Shown in pieces: positions 1-6,369 of a stretch of DNA of 6,852 bases (positions are counted from its first letter, which is position 1; each line of letters starts with the position of its first letter). The DNA is taken from the NCBI GenBank assembly GCA_905235825.1, contig CAJONH010000317.1:1-6852 (forward strand), in the 5' to 3' direction. Made by a program: the position numbers and the translations under genes. This DNA is from Candidatus Gastranaerophilales bacterium. GTDB taxonomy: Bacteria; Cyanobacteriota; Vampirovibrionia; Gastranaerophilales; Gastranaerophilaceae. The notes under the pieces were generated by a model. The model was not told the origin of the DNA and did not search any database. It saw only the letters and a list, made by a program, of their open reading frames with translations.

Positions 1-329
1 ACGGAAATTCCGCTCCCGATTTTTTCCGCTACATAATCACGAATTAAAACTTTATCCGTACATTTTCTTTTTAAATCTGTTGTATCATAAAGTTTCAGCC
101 ACTGAATTTTTTGATTAAATGTTTTACATTTTTTCTTATCAATAATCCACGATTTATTTTTAAAATCATACTTCAACGGAAGTTTCTCCCCCGTATTAAG
201 ATAAAACAGTTTAGCTAAATACAGAGGGTACTCTTTTTCATCTAAATTCTTTAGAAAATAGTAATCATAAGGCGGGTTTCCTATTCCGTCTTTTTGTATA
301 AGATTAATAATATTTTTTAACAATTTCAT
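1..329 (-). CDS. TupA-like ATP-grasp protein, N-terminal part (runs off the left edge)
   Basis: Reading the minus strand from an ATG at 329-327 gives 109 uninterrupted codons to the window edge, starting MKLLKNIINLIQKDG. The stretch KTFNQKIQWLKLYD followed by LKRKCTDKVLIRDYVAEKIG is the typical N-terminal signature of TupA-like ATP-grasp proteins (known from teichuronopeptide synthesis and from many capsule and O-antigen clusters). These are thought to ligate amino acids or otherwise modify cell-surface polysaccharides in the cytoplasm. The catalytic ATP-grasp part lies outside the window, so activity cannot be judged. A weak Shine-Dalgarno (AAGG, 11 bases upstream) supports this start. The gene is divergent from the XRE regulator and near two sugar-nucleotide genes, which fits a polysaccharide role. 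The family call is from motif memory; the exact substrate is unknown. Confidence 0.78.
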   Translation of the reverse strand, partial: MKLLKNIINLIQKDGIGNPPYDYYFLKNLDEKEYPLYLAKLFYLNTGEKLPLKYDFKNKSWIIDKKKCKTFNQKIQWLKLYDTTDLKRKCTDKVLIRDYVAEKIGSGIS

Positions 330-455
330 ATATTTACGTACCTTATTACTTTATTAAAAGTAATCACTAAATGATTATAAAATATAAAAAATAATCATGC
401 AAGTAGGTGTGTTAATAATTTTATATAAACTAGAATTTACTTAATGGGTTAAGAA
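330..455. promoter_or_regulatory. Divergent intergenic region with clustered inverted repeats (candidate operator)
   Basis: This region separates the TupA-like gene (minus) from the XRE regulator (plus) and must hold both promoters. It contains a perfect 8-bp inverted repeat with a 4-base centre, ATTACTTT (345-352) and AAAGTAAT (357-364). Directly overlapping it is a second perfect 6-bp inverted repeat, TAATCA (361-366) and TGATTA (372-377). A third TAATCA half-site lies at 392-397. A TATAAA-like -10 lies at 424-429, but no convincing -35 is seen. Such paired half-sites beside an XRE gene are typical of autoregulatory operators; here this is inference, and AT-rich DNA yields chance palindromes. 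Confidence 0.45.
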
Positions 456-791
456 ATGAAATCAAAAGACACAAATTCTACAAAAGTTCTATTAGCCAGA
501 AGGATAAAACAGCTTAGAAAAAGCAGGGGATATACACAGGAAGAATTGGCTGAACTTATAGATAGAGATACCAAGCATATTTCCAAACTGGAAATTGCAG
601 GTTCTTATCCTTCTATTGAAACGCTTGACAGAATTGCATCAGCATTAAATGTTACATTAAAAGATATTTTTGATTTTGACGGAACTCAAGATAAAGAGTT
701 TATTACGGAGGAACTTGAAAAAATAATTAGTTCCTCAAATGAAAAAGACTTACGGCTTGTTTACAAGTTGTATAAATGTGTTGCTGATTAG
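456..791 (+). CDS. XRE-family helix-turn-helix transcriptional regulator
   Basis: A 111-residue DNA-binding protein with one Cro/C1-type HTH domain at about residues 13-72. The pattern RRIKQLRKSRGYTQEELAEL, then a recognition helix around TKHISKLE (39-46), then PSIETLDRIASALNV and the closing IFDFD is the standard XRE fold. The C-terminal 35 residues (77-111) are charged and probably helical, suiting dimerisation; there is no ligand or peptidase domain. The Shine-Dalgarno is poor (AAGAA just upstream), so expression may be low. It lies divergent from the TupA-like gene and 39 bases before the SDR gene, so it could control the polysaccharide genes and itself through the inverted repeats upstream. 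The family is certain; the target is inferred. Confidence 0.9.
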   Translation: MKSKDTNSTKVLLARRIKQLRKSRGYTQEELAELIDRDTKHISKLEIAGSYPSIETLDRIASALNVTLKDIFDFDGTQDKEFITEELEKIISSSNEKDLRLVYKLYKCVAD

Positions 792-792
792 A

Positions 793-801
793 TGCTATAA
801 T
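793..801 (+). promoter_or_regulatory. Extended -10 promoter for the SDR gene
   Basis: TGCTATAAT is a perfect extended -10 (TGnTATAAT) starting two bases after the regulator stop codon and 29 bases before the SDR start. No -35 consensus is seen 17 bases upstream, as is common for extended -10 promoters. Transcription would begin near 808, leaving a leader of only about 20-25 bases. This suggests the SDR gene need not depend on read-through from the regulator. Confidence 0.5.
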
Positions 802-830
802 ATTTATTATTTAGTATAAAGTAATATATC

Positions 831-1778
831 ATGACAATAAAAAATAAACGGGTTTTGATTACGGGTGCGGGCGGCTTTATAGGTTTAAATGTTGTAAAAG
901 AGTACGTTCAAGCCGGTTGGAGTGCAATTGCACTTGTACATAAAAATATTCCAGATGAACTAAAAAAGTTAAATAATGTTGAAATAATTCAAGGGGATGT
1001 AACATCTGAAGAATTTGTTCACAGCTTAAATATTGAGGTTGATATAGCTGCTCATATTGCAGGTCTAGCCTCTGATATCGGGAGTGATGAAACCTTTAAA
1101 AAAATCAATTTTGAACCGGTAAAATATTTATGTAAAATTCCCAAAAAGAAATTTATTTATGTATCTTCAAGTGATGTATACGGAATAAAAGATTTTAACA
1201 ATGCCGATGAAAATACACAGTTATGTGAATTCCCGAAAAATCCATATCCCAAATATAAAATAGCAAGTGAAAACTGGCTTAGAGAAAACTGTCCCGTTAA
1301 ATATATATTTATCCGACCTGCTGCCGTATGGGGAGAAGGTGATAAAACTCTTGAAAACAGGGCAGTTGAGTTTTTAAAAATATCGCCCTTTATAGTTCAT
1401 TTCGGCAAGTGGAAAGGCAAAAACCGCTGGCCTATGGCTAATGTAGAAAATGTTGCAAAAACTATTGTTGCTGTTAGTACGTTTGATGACTGGGATAATA
1501 CCGCAATAACTGTTATAGATTCCGAAAAAATAACAATAGACAGTTATTACAGGCAAATTGCAAAAAAATATTTCCCCGATAAAACGTTTAAAACAATTAC
1601 ATTGCCTTTATGGTTTGGAAAAAGTATCGGAGTAATTTCAACATGTTTATCAAATCTGCTGCATAGAAATCGTCCGATTTTTGACCCGACTTTTTATGCT
1701 GTTCATCACGTAAGCTCTAATCTTGATTTTTCTTCAAAAAAAATGGAAGAAATATTAAATAAAGCATATAAGAATTAA
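831..1778 (+). CDS. Extended short-chain dehydrogenase / NAD-dependent nucleotide-sugar epimerase-like protein
   Basis: A 315-residue Rossmann-fold protein of the extended SDR family, close to the usual length. The dinucleotide-binding motif GAGGFIG is at residues 12-18. The strand with the catalytic Ser region is YVSSSDVYG (110-118). The catalytic Tyr/Lys pair is YPKYK (139-143), and RPAAVWGEGD (162-171) is the usual post-catalytic strand. The family interconverts or reduces nucleotide sugars (4-epimerases, 4-reductases, dehydratases) or, in the 3-beta-HSD branch, oxidises other alcohols; the substrate cannot be told from these motifs. Neighbouring wecB and a TupA-like gene favour a cytosolic UDP- or dTDP-sugar in surface-glycan synthesis. 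There is no clear Shine-Dalgarno before the ATG. The 3' end overlaps the convergent wecB gene by 4 bases. Confidence 0.82.
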   Translation: MTIKNKRVLITGAGGFIGLNVVKEYVQAGWSAIALVHKNIPDELKKLNNVEIIQGDVTSEEFVHSLNIEVDIAAHIAGLASDIGSDETFKKINFEPVKYLCKIPKKKFIYVSSSDVYGIKDFNNADENTQLCEFPKNPYPKYKIASENWLRENCPVKYIFIRPAAVWGEGDKTLENRAVEFLKISPFIVHFGKWKGKNRWPMANVENVAKTIVAVSTFDDWDNTAITVIDSEKITIDSYYRQIAKKYFPDKTFKTITLPLWFGKSIGVISTCLSNLLHRNRPIFDPTFYAVHHVSSNLDFSSKKMEEILNKAYKN

Positions 1779-2887
1779 TGTTTAATATTTTTTAAAACAT
1801 CAATAATTCTTTTGGATGCAAAACCATCTCCATAAGGATTAATAGCTTCTGACATTTTTATATATTCATTTTTATTATTCAAGAGATTTTGAACTTCGGA
1901 AACGATTTTTTCTTTATTTGTACCTGTAAGTTTTACCGTTCCGTATTCTACTGCTTCGGGACGTTCCGTTGTATTTCTTAAAACCAGAACAGGTTTACCA
2001 AGTGACGGTGCTTCCTCCTGTACTCCGCCTGAATCGGTTAATATAAGATATGATTTTTTCATTAATGTACAAAACTCGGCATATTCTAAAGGTTCCGTTA
2101 AATGTATTCGTTCTTTTCCCGATAAAAGCTCATATACGGGTTTTCTTACATTCGGATTAGGATGAACGGGATAAACAAATTCTATGTTCTTGTTATGTTC
2201 AGCCAGTTCAAGAACTGCTTTGCAAATATTCTTTATTGGATCACCGAAATTTTCCCGCCTGTGAGAAGTTAATAAAATTGTTTTCATATCAGGGTTTAAA
2301 TTAAGTCCTGTGACCTGTTTTTGCCTGTTTTTAACAGTGTAAAGAAGTGCATCTATGACTGTATTACCTGTTTTATAGATATTTTTAGAAGGAATTTGTG
2401 ATTGTTTGAGATTTTCACAAGATTTATCGGTTGGGGCAAAGTGATAAGTACTGATACTATCGGTAAATACCCTGTTAATTTCTTCGGGGAACGGATAATA
2501 TTTATCAAAAGTTCTTAAACCTGCTTCAACGTGTCCTACGGGGATTTTTGCATAAAAAGCCGATAATGCCGATGCCATGGATGTTGTTGTATCTCCGTGA
2601 ACCAAAACTATATCGGGGTTTACTTTTTCTGTTACATCTTTTGTTTTTAAAAGAATATCACTTGTAACAGACCATAAATTTTGATTTTCTTTCATTATAT
2701 TCAGGTCAAAATCGGGGGTTATTTCAAATAAATTTAAAACTCCGTCCAAAAGCTCCCTGTGTTGTGCCGTAACACAGACAAAATTTTCAAATATATCGGG
2801 ATTTTTTTCAATTTCCTTTACTACGGGAGCCATTTTTATGGCTTCGGGACGTGTTCCGAAAATTGTAAGTACTTTTATCTTAGACAT
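1775..2887 (-). CDS. wecB: UDP-N-acetylglucosamine 2-epimerase (non-hydrolysing)
   Basis: A 370-residue cytosolic enzyme interconverting UDP-GlcNAc and UDP-ManNAc, the source of ManNAc units for capsule, teichoic-acid linkage units or enterobacterial-type antigens. Length and all signature motifs fit the non-hydrolysing WecB/MnaA family: FGTRPEAIKMAPVV (10-23), VHGDTTTS (96-103), HVEAGLRT (119-126), PEEINR (134-139), TGNTVIDAL (173-181), SHRRENFG (208-215), DSGGVQEEAPSLGKPVL (285-301), RNTTERPEA (304-312) and NPYGDG (350-355). The expected catalytic acidic and histidine residues (D99, E121, H209) are present. It is the second gene of a trpS-wecB operon, 8 bases after trpS. No dehydrogenase partner (wecC) is in the window; the nearby SDR gene lies on the opposite strand. 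The symbol mnaA would be equally valid. Confidence 0.96.
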   Translation of the reverse strand: MSKIKVLTIFGTRPEAIKMAPVVKEIEKNPDIFENFVCVTAQHRELLDGVLNLFEITPDFDLNIMKENQNLWSVTSDILLKTKDVTEKVNPDIVLVHGDTTTSMASALSAFYAKIPVGHVEAGLRTFDKYYPFPEEINRVFTDSISTYHFAPTDKSCENLKQSQIPSKNIYKTGNTVIDALLYTVKNRQKQVTGLNLNPDMKTILLTSHRRENFGDPIKNICKAVLELAEHNKNIEFVYPVHPNPNVRKPVYELLSGKERIHLTEPLEYAEFCTLMKKSYLILTDSGGVQEEAPSLGKPVLVLRNTTERPEAVEYGTVKLTGTNKEKIVSEVQNLLNNKNEYIKMSEAINPYGDGFASKRIIDVLKNIKH

Positions 2888-2891
2888 TTAA

Positions 2892-2898
2892 TCCTCTA
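2892..2898 (-). promoter_or_regulatory. wecB ribosome binding site overlapping the trpS stop codon
   Basis: On the minus strand TAGAGGA includes the TAG stop of trpS (2898-2896) and a good Shine-Dalgarno AGAGGA, placed 4 bases before the wecB ATG (2887-2885). A ribosome finishing trpS would sit on this site, so translation of the two genes is probably coupled. Confidence 0.7.
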
Positions 2899-3909
2899 TA
2901 TATTTACAGCATCACGCACTTTTTTCATAATTTTTTCAGCTTCCGATGCAGCCTTTTTATTTCCTTCATTTATTATATCGAAAACTTTATCGATATCTTT
3001 TGCAAGCTCCATACGTTTAGTGCGTATCGGGGCAAATTTTTCGTTAATAATTCTGCCGAGCTGACGTTTACAATCCGCACAACCTCTTTTACCCTGCCTG
3101 CATTCGCAATCAACCTGTGTAACTGTTTCTTTATCGGCAAATACTTCATAATATTTAAATGCGACTTCACACTGTTCGGGGTGTCCTAAATCATCTTTTC
3201 TTGCACGGCTTCTATCCGTAATACACTGCATTAATTTTTTTGACGTTTCTTCTTCCGTATCCGAAATTTTAATATCATTATGGAAGGATTTGCCCATTTT
3301 CTGACCGTCTACCCCGCATAACAAAGGTATTTCGGTTAATTTAGGCTTTGGCTCGTTGAATAATTCCACATTATATATGTTATTAAACCTTCTTGCAATA
3401 TCACGTGTAATTTCAAGATGTGCCAATTGGTCTGTACCAACGGGAACGATTGCTCCATTCATAGCCATAATATCTGCAGACATTAAAATCGGATAGCCTA
3501 AAAGTCCGTAACTCATTTGCGGTAAGTTTTCAGAGTTATCACCGTCTTTATTTTTCAATATTTTAACCATATCTTTAAGCGTAGGGTCACGTTCAGCCCA
3601 GTTATTAGGGGTTATCATACTTAATAATATATGTAATTCCGCAATTTGCAATACTTTGGATTGAAAATATATGGTGGATTTTTCGGGATTAATTCCACAG
3701 GCAAGCCAATCCAAAACAACATCCAATTTATCCTGTTTTAAAGTTTCGGTTTTATCAAATTTAGTTGTCAAAGCATGCCAATCAGCAACAAAATAGAAGC
3801 AGTTATAATCCTCCTGCAATTTTACCCAATTTGTTATGACTCCCATATAATGTCCTAAATGGAGTTTCCCCGTGGAACGCATTCCCGATACTAAATTTTC
3901 TTTCTGCAT
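2896..3909 (-). CDS. trpS: Tryptophanyl-tRNA synthetase with a C-terminal [4Fe-4S]-type cysteine motif
   Basis: A 337-residue class I aminoacyl-tRNA synthetase charging tRNA-Trp in the cytosol. The ATP-binding HIGH motif is HLGH (17-20) and the KMSKS loop is KMGKS (204-208). GTDQLAHLEITRDIARRFN (158-176) is the typical tryptophan-site helix region. The length is normal. The C-terminal domain holds C247, C270, C277 and C280, spaced exactly C-x22-C-x6-C-x2-C, plus C268. That spacing matches the published [4Fe-4S]-binding motif of Thermotoga maritima TrpRS, where the cluster lies in the anticodon-binding region. The start is supported by AAAGG six bases upstream. It leads an operon with wecB and is divergent from hydG. 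No T-box or leader peptide is visible in the short upstream region. Confidence 0.97.
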   Translation of the reverse strand: MQKENLVSGMRSTGKLHLGHYMGVITNWVKLQEDYNCFYFVADWHALTTKFDKTETLKQDKLDVVLDWLACGINPEKSTIYFQSKVLQIAELHILLSMITPNNWAERDPTLKDMVKILKNKDGDNSENLPQMSYGLLGYPILMSADIMAMNGAIVPVGTDQLAHLEITRDIARRFNNIYNVELFNEPKPKLTEIPLLCGVDGQKMGKSFHNDIKISDTEEETSKKLMQCITDRSRARKDDLGHPEQCEVAFKYYEVFADKETVTQVDCECRQGKRGCADCKRQLGRIINEKFAPIRTKRMELAKDIDKVFDIINEGNKKAASEAEKIMKKVRDAVNI

Positions 3910-3941
3910 AAGTTACCTTTCAATACGGTTTTACAAAATAT

Positions 3942-3947
3942 ATTATA
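3942..3947 (-). promoter_or_regulatory. Candidate -10 of the trpS-wecB operon
   Basis: The minus strand reads TATAAT here, a perfect -10 lying 32 bases upstream of the trpS ATG and preceded by TG. No clear -35 is recognised at 17 bases. The short leader leaves no room for a T-box. Confidence 0.45.
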
Positions 3948-4003
3948 CATGAAACTAAATTACTTATATCTCTTATTTTTATAATTTAAAAAATTTTTTG
4001 CGT

Positions 4004-4009
4004 TATACT
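4004..4009 (+). promoter_or_regulatory. Candidate -10 of hydG
   Basis: TATACT (5 of 6 consensus bases) sits 21 bases before the hydG ATG at 4031, just upstream of its Shine-Dalgarno. The -35 region (near 3981-3986) is AT-only and weak. The predicted leader is very short, about 15 bases. If correct, it rules out a start codon upstream of 4031. Confidence 0.35.
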
Positions 4010-4015
4010 ATAGAA

Positions 4016-4021
4016 AAGGAG
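4016..4021 (+). promoter_or_regulatory. hydG ribosome binding site (decides the start)
   Basis: AAGGAG is a strong Shine-Dalgarno ending 9 bases before the ATG at 4031. It would lie inside the coding region if the in-frame TTG at 3998 were used, so it supports the ATG start. Confidence 0.75.
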
Positions 4022-4030
4022 AGAAGGGAA

Positions 4031-5449
4031 ATGTATAATCCAAAATCGTCGAATGCCGATGAGTTCATAAATAATGATGAAGTATTGGAAACTCTTAAAT
4101 TTGCAAAAGAGAATAAAAATAATACCGAATTAATAACAAAAATAATAGAAAAGGCAAAACAAAAAAAAGGGTTAAGTCATAGAGAGGCTTCTGTTTTACT
4201 CGCTTGTGAAGATAAAACGGTAATAAATGAAGTATTTCATCTTGCAAAAGAAATTAAAGAAGATTTTTACGGAAACAGAATAGTTCTTTTTGCTCCTTTA
4301 TATCTTTCAAATTACTGCATAAACGGATGTGTATACTGTCCTTATCACGCAAAAAACAAACATATTCCGAGAAAAAAAATGACGCAGGATGACATCAAAA
4401 ACGAAGTTATTGCACTTCAGGATATGGGACATAAGCGTTTAGCAATTGAAGCAGGCGAAGATCCCGTTAATAATCCGATTGAATATATTTTAGAGTCAAT
4501 AAAAACAATTTATTCAATTAATCATAAAAACGGGGCAATAAGACGTGTAAATGTAAATATTGCGGCTACTACCGTTGAAAACTATAAAAAATTACACGAA
4601 GCAGGCATAGGTACATATATTTTATTTCAGGAAACGTATAATAAAAAAAGTTATGAAAAATTACATCCGACAGGGCCTAAACACGATTATAACTACCATA
4701 CGGAAGCTATGGACAGAGCAATGCAAGGCGGTATTGATGATGTGGGGCTGGGGGTATTATTCGGTCTGCACGGCTATGATTATGAATTTACGGCACTTTT
4801 AATGCACGCAGAACACTTAGAAGCAGTATACGGTGTCGGGCCTCATACCATAAGCGTGCCGAGGATAAGAAAGGCTGATGATATAGATCCTTCATCTTTT
4901 GAGAACGGTCTGGATGACGAAACCTTCAAAAAAATAGTTGCACTTATTCGTATTTCTGTTCCTTATACGGGAATGATTGTTTCTACACGTGAAAGTAAAG
5001 AAGTCCGCAAACAAGTTCTTGAACTTGGTATATCTCAAATATCGGGAGGTTCAAAAACAAGTGTAGGCGGTTATTATAAGCCCGAAAAAGAAGATGAAAA
5101 TTCAAGCCAGTTTGAAGTAAACGATAACAGAACTCTTGATGAAGTAGTTAATTGGCTTATGAAATCAGGGTATGTTCCCAGCTTTTGCACTGCCTGCTAT
5201 GGAAGCGGAAGAACGGGAGAACGATTTATGGAATTTTGCAAAAATCAGCAAATACATAATTTCTGCCACCCGAATGCTATTGTTACATTAAAAGAATATT
5301 TGATTGATTATGCTTCCGAAAAAACAAAAATAACCGGAGAAAAACTCATAAAACAAGAAATTGAAAAAATTTCTGACGAAAAAATAAAACAATCCGTTAT
5401 TAACGATTTGGATAAAATAGAGCAGGGAATTAGAAATTTAAAATTTTAA
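4031..5449 (+). CDS. hydG: [FeFe] hydrogenase maturase HydG (radical SAM tyrosine lyase)
   Basis: A 472-residue radical SAM enzyme, the usual HydG length. It cleaves tyrosine to p-cresol and dehydroglycine and turns the latter into the CO and cyanide ligands of the [FeFe] hydrogenase H-cluster, in the anaerobic cytosol. The radical SAM cluster motif is C96-x3-C100-x2-C103 (CINGCVYC). The C-terminal auxiliary-cluster motif is C386-x2-C389-x22-C412. This second motif separates HydG from its paralogue ThiH, which makes thiazole from tyrosine. Conserved stretches include RRVNVNIAATTVENY and HTISVPRIRKA. A longer reading from TTG at 3998 exists, but the Shine-Dalgarno at 4016-4021 and family length favour 4031. 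It is divergent from trpS and monocistronic here; no hydE, hydF or hydA is seen. Confidence 0.95.
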   Translation: MYNPKSSNADEFINNDEVLETLKFAKENKNNTELITKIIEKAKQKKGLSHREASVLLACEDKTVINEVFHLAKEIKEDFYGNRIVLFAPLYLSNYCINGCVYCPYHAKNKHIPRKKMTQDDIKNEVIALQDMGHKRLAIEAGEDPVNNPIEYILESIKTIYSINHKNGAIRRVNVNIAATTVENYKKLHEAGIGTYILFQETYNKKSYEKLHPTGPKHDYNYHTEAMDRAMQGGIDDVGLGVLFGLHGYDYEFTALLMHAEHLEAVYGVGPHTISVPRIRKADDIDPSSFENGLDDETFKKIVALIRISVPYTGMIVSTRESKEVRKQVLELGISQISGGSKTSVGGYYKPEKEDENSSQFEVNDNRTLDEVVNWLMKSGYVPSFCTACYGSGRTGERFMEFCKNQQIHNFCHPNAIVTLKEYLIDYASEKTKITGEKLIKQEIEKISDEKIKQSVINDLDKIEQGIRNLKF

Positions 5450-5453
5450 ATTT
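5434..5453. repeat. AT-only 20-bp perfect palindrome over the hydG stop codon
   Basis: AAATTTAAAA followed by TTTTAAATTT is a perfect palindrome spanning the last codons and stop of hydG. It has no GC pairs, so it is a poor terminator stem by itself. It may be a chance product of low-complexity sequence. Confidence 0.3.
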
Positions 5454-5458
5454 TATAG

Positions 5459-5498
5459 AGATTCTTCCCCGCTAAAATGTTATCGGGTTCAGAATGAC
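5459..5498 (-). repeat. 40-bp dispersed repeat, copy 1 (hairpin-forming)
   Basis: This stretch runs from AGATTCTTCC to TCAGAATGAC and matches the reverse complement of 6315-6354 at 37 of 40 positions. It can fold: ATTCT (5461-5465) pairs with AGAAT (5491-5495), and CCCG (5468-5471) with CGGG (5484-5487), around a 12-base loop. It sits between the convergent 3' ends of hydG and the hypothetical membrane gene, where it could act as a bidirectional terminator or be a REP-like genomic repeat. The strand is given relative to copy 2. Confidence 0.75.
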
Positions 5499-5523
5499 CG
5501 TAATTGTGCCTGAATGTAATATT

Positions 5524-6114
5524 TTATTGTGCGAAATTATGAACAAGCGGCATTTGTTTTTTGCAATCAGTTGAAAGTGAGTTTGTTTTCATTTCAAGTT
5601 TTTCACCTGCAAACCTGATTGCACCTGAAAATGTACAAATGAGGGTTAAAGCACTTCCCATATCAATTTCAAAAATTCTTGAAAGAGAGAAGCCTAATAT
5701 TAAGGAAAATAATGTAATAATATTAAGAACAAGTTCTTTTAACATTGTTTGATTTTTATTATATTTTTCAACCTCATCCTGAGCAATATATTCTAAAATA
5801 TCACCGTTTTCATATTGTTCAAGTATTTCTTCTACAGCATTTGAGCCTTTCATACCCAATAAATTAAACATAGAAAAATTATTTTTTAATGTGTTTATAA
5901 GTTTACCTATTACACCTTGTTTAGCTTGTATTTCTTCATATATTTCTCTTGGTGTTTTATAATTTTCATCATAATAAACTTTGCGTTCGTCATATTTATA
6001 TTCAAAACAATTTGTTTTAAATATACTTTTATCAAAATCAACAGGATTAGAAATAAAATTATTTTTTTCCTGCAGACTAACACGACCGTAATCGTCTGTA
6101 CCAATACTGAACAT
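5524..6114 (-). CDS. Hypothetical protein with two C-terminal membrane segments
   Basis: I do not recognise this 196-residue protein. The N-terminal part (1-125) is hydrophilic, rich in Asn, Lys, Glu and Tyr, with no signal peptide. It includes a helical acidic stretch, NAVEEILEQYENGDILEYIAQDE (92-114, split here by charge into likely helices). Two hydrophobic segments follow at about 127-148 (from ELVLNIITLF) and 152-169 (MGSALTLICT), separated by a very short acidic turn, suggesting a membrane hairpin. A polar 27-residue tail follows. A GGGGT at 5 bases before the ATG is the only ribosome-site candidate. The gene stands alone, convergent with hydG, and is bracketed by inverted 40-bp repeats, which suggests accessory DNA. 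The open frame over 196 codons with sensible topology supports it as real. Confidence 0.65.
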   Translation of the reverse strand: MFSIGTDDYGRVSLQEKNNFISNPVDFDKSIFKTNCFEYKYDERKVYYDENYKTPREIYEEIQAKQGVIGKLINTLKNNFSMFNLLGMKGSNAVEEILEQYENGDILEYIAQDEVEKYNKNQTMLKELVLNIITLFSLILGFSLSRIFEIDMGSALTLICTFSGAIRFAGEKLEMKTNSLSTDCKKQMPLVHNFAQ

Positions 6115-6286
6115 ACTACCCCAAAACCTTACAAATATATATATAACCTTACTACATTATTATAAAAACATTTTAAATATAAAAATTGCTCTTTTATTAA
6201 AAATTTTTTATTTTAATATCAGAACCATAAGCATGATTTGTGCATCTTACTATTTTAGAATTATATTTCAAAACAGATAATCAGTA

Positions 6287-6301
6287 GGGGACTGTCTAAA
6301 A
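6287..6301. mobile_element. Possible insertion-sequence end remnant
   Basis: GGGGACTGTCTAAAA resembles the terminal inverted repeats of some IS families (for example IS1182-type ends of the form GGGACTGTC followed by A-rich sequence). No transposase and no matching opposite end are seen in the window, so this would be a solo remnant at best. The similarity is from memory. Confidence 0.25.
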
Positions 6302-6314
6302 TTCAATTGCAGCA

Positions 6315-6354
6315 GTCATTCTGAACCCGATGACATTTTAGGGGTGAAGAATCT
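6315..6354 (+). repeat. 40-bp dispersed repeat, copy 2
   Basis: This stretch begins GTCATTCTGAACCCGATGAC and ends GGGGTGAAGAATCT. It is inverted relative to 5459-5498, with three mismatches in 40. The outer stem bases (ATTCT and AGAAT) are kept in both copies, while the mismatches fall in the inner part. Together the copies bracket the hypothetical membrane gene. Confidence 0.75.
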
Positions 6355-6369
6355 TATATAATAAAAGAA

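Noticed and set aside
1374..1556. Minus-strand open frame inside the SDR gene
   Set aside because: It lies fully within a well-supported gene on the other strand and has no domain or ribosome site of its own.
2759..3064. Plus-strand open frame across the trpS-wecB junction
   Set aside because: It is a hydrophobic shadow of two conserved minus-strand genes.
3998..4030. TTG start extending HydG by 11 residues
   Set aside because: The candidate -10 and the strong Shine-Dalgarno would then lie inside the coding region, and the ATG at 4031 gives the usual family length.
3910..4030. T-box riboswitch or trp leader ahead of trpS
   Set aside because: The upstream space is too short and AT-only; no anti-terminator stem or Trp-rich leader peptide is visible.
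4031..5449. ThiH (thiamine synthesis tyrosine lyase) instead of HydG
   Set aside because: The C-terminal C-x2-C-x22-C motif is present, which is the HydG hallmark, and no thiamine genes are nearby.
5917..6165. Plus-strand Phe/Ile-rich frame that looks like a membrane protein
   Set aside because: It is antisense to the hypothetical membrane gene; its apparent hydrophobicity comes from AT-rich codons such as TTT and ATT read on the wrong strand. The minus-strand 5910-6104 frame is rejected likewise.
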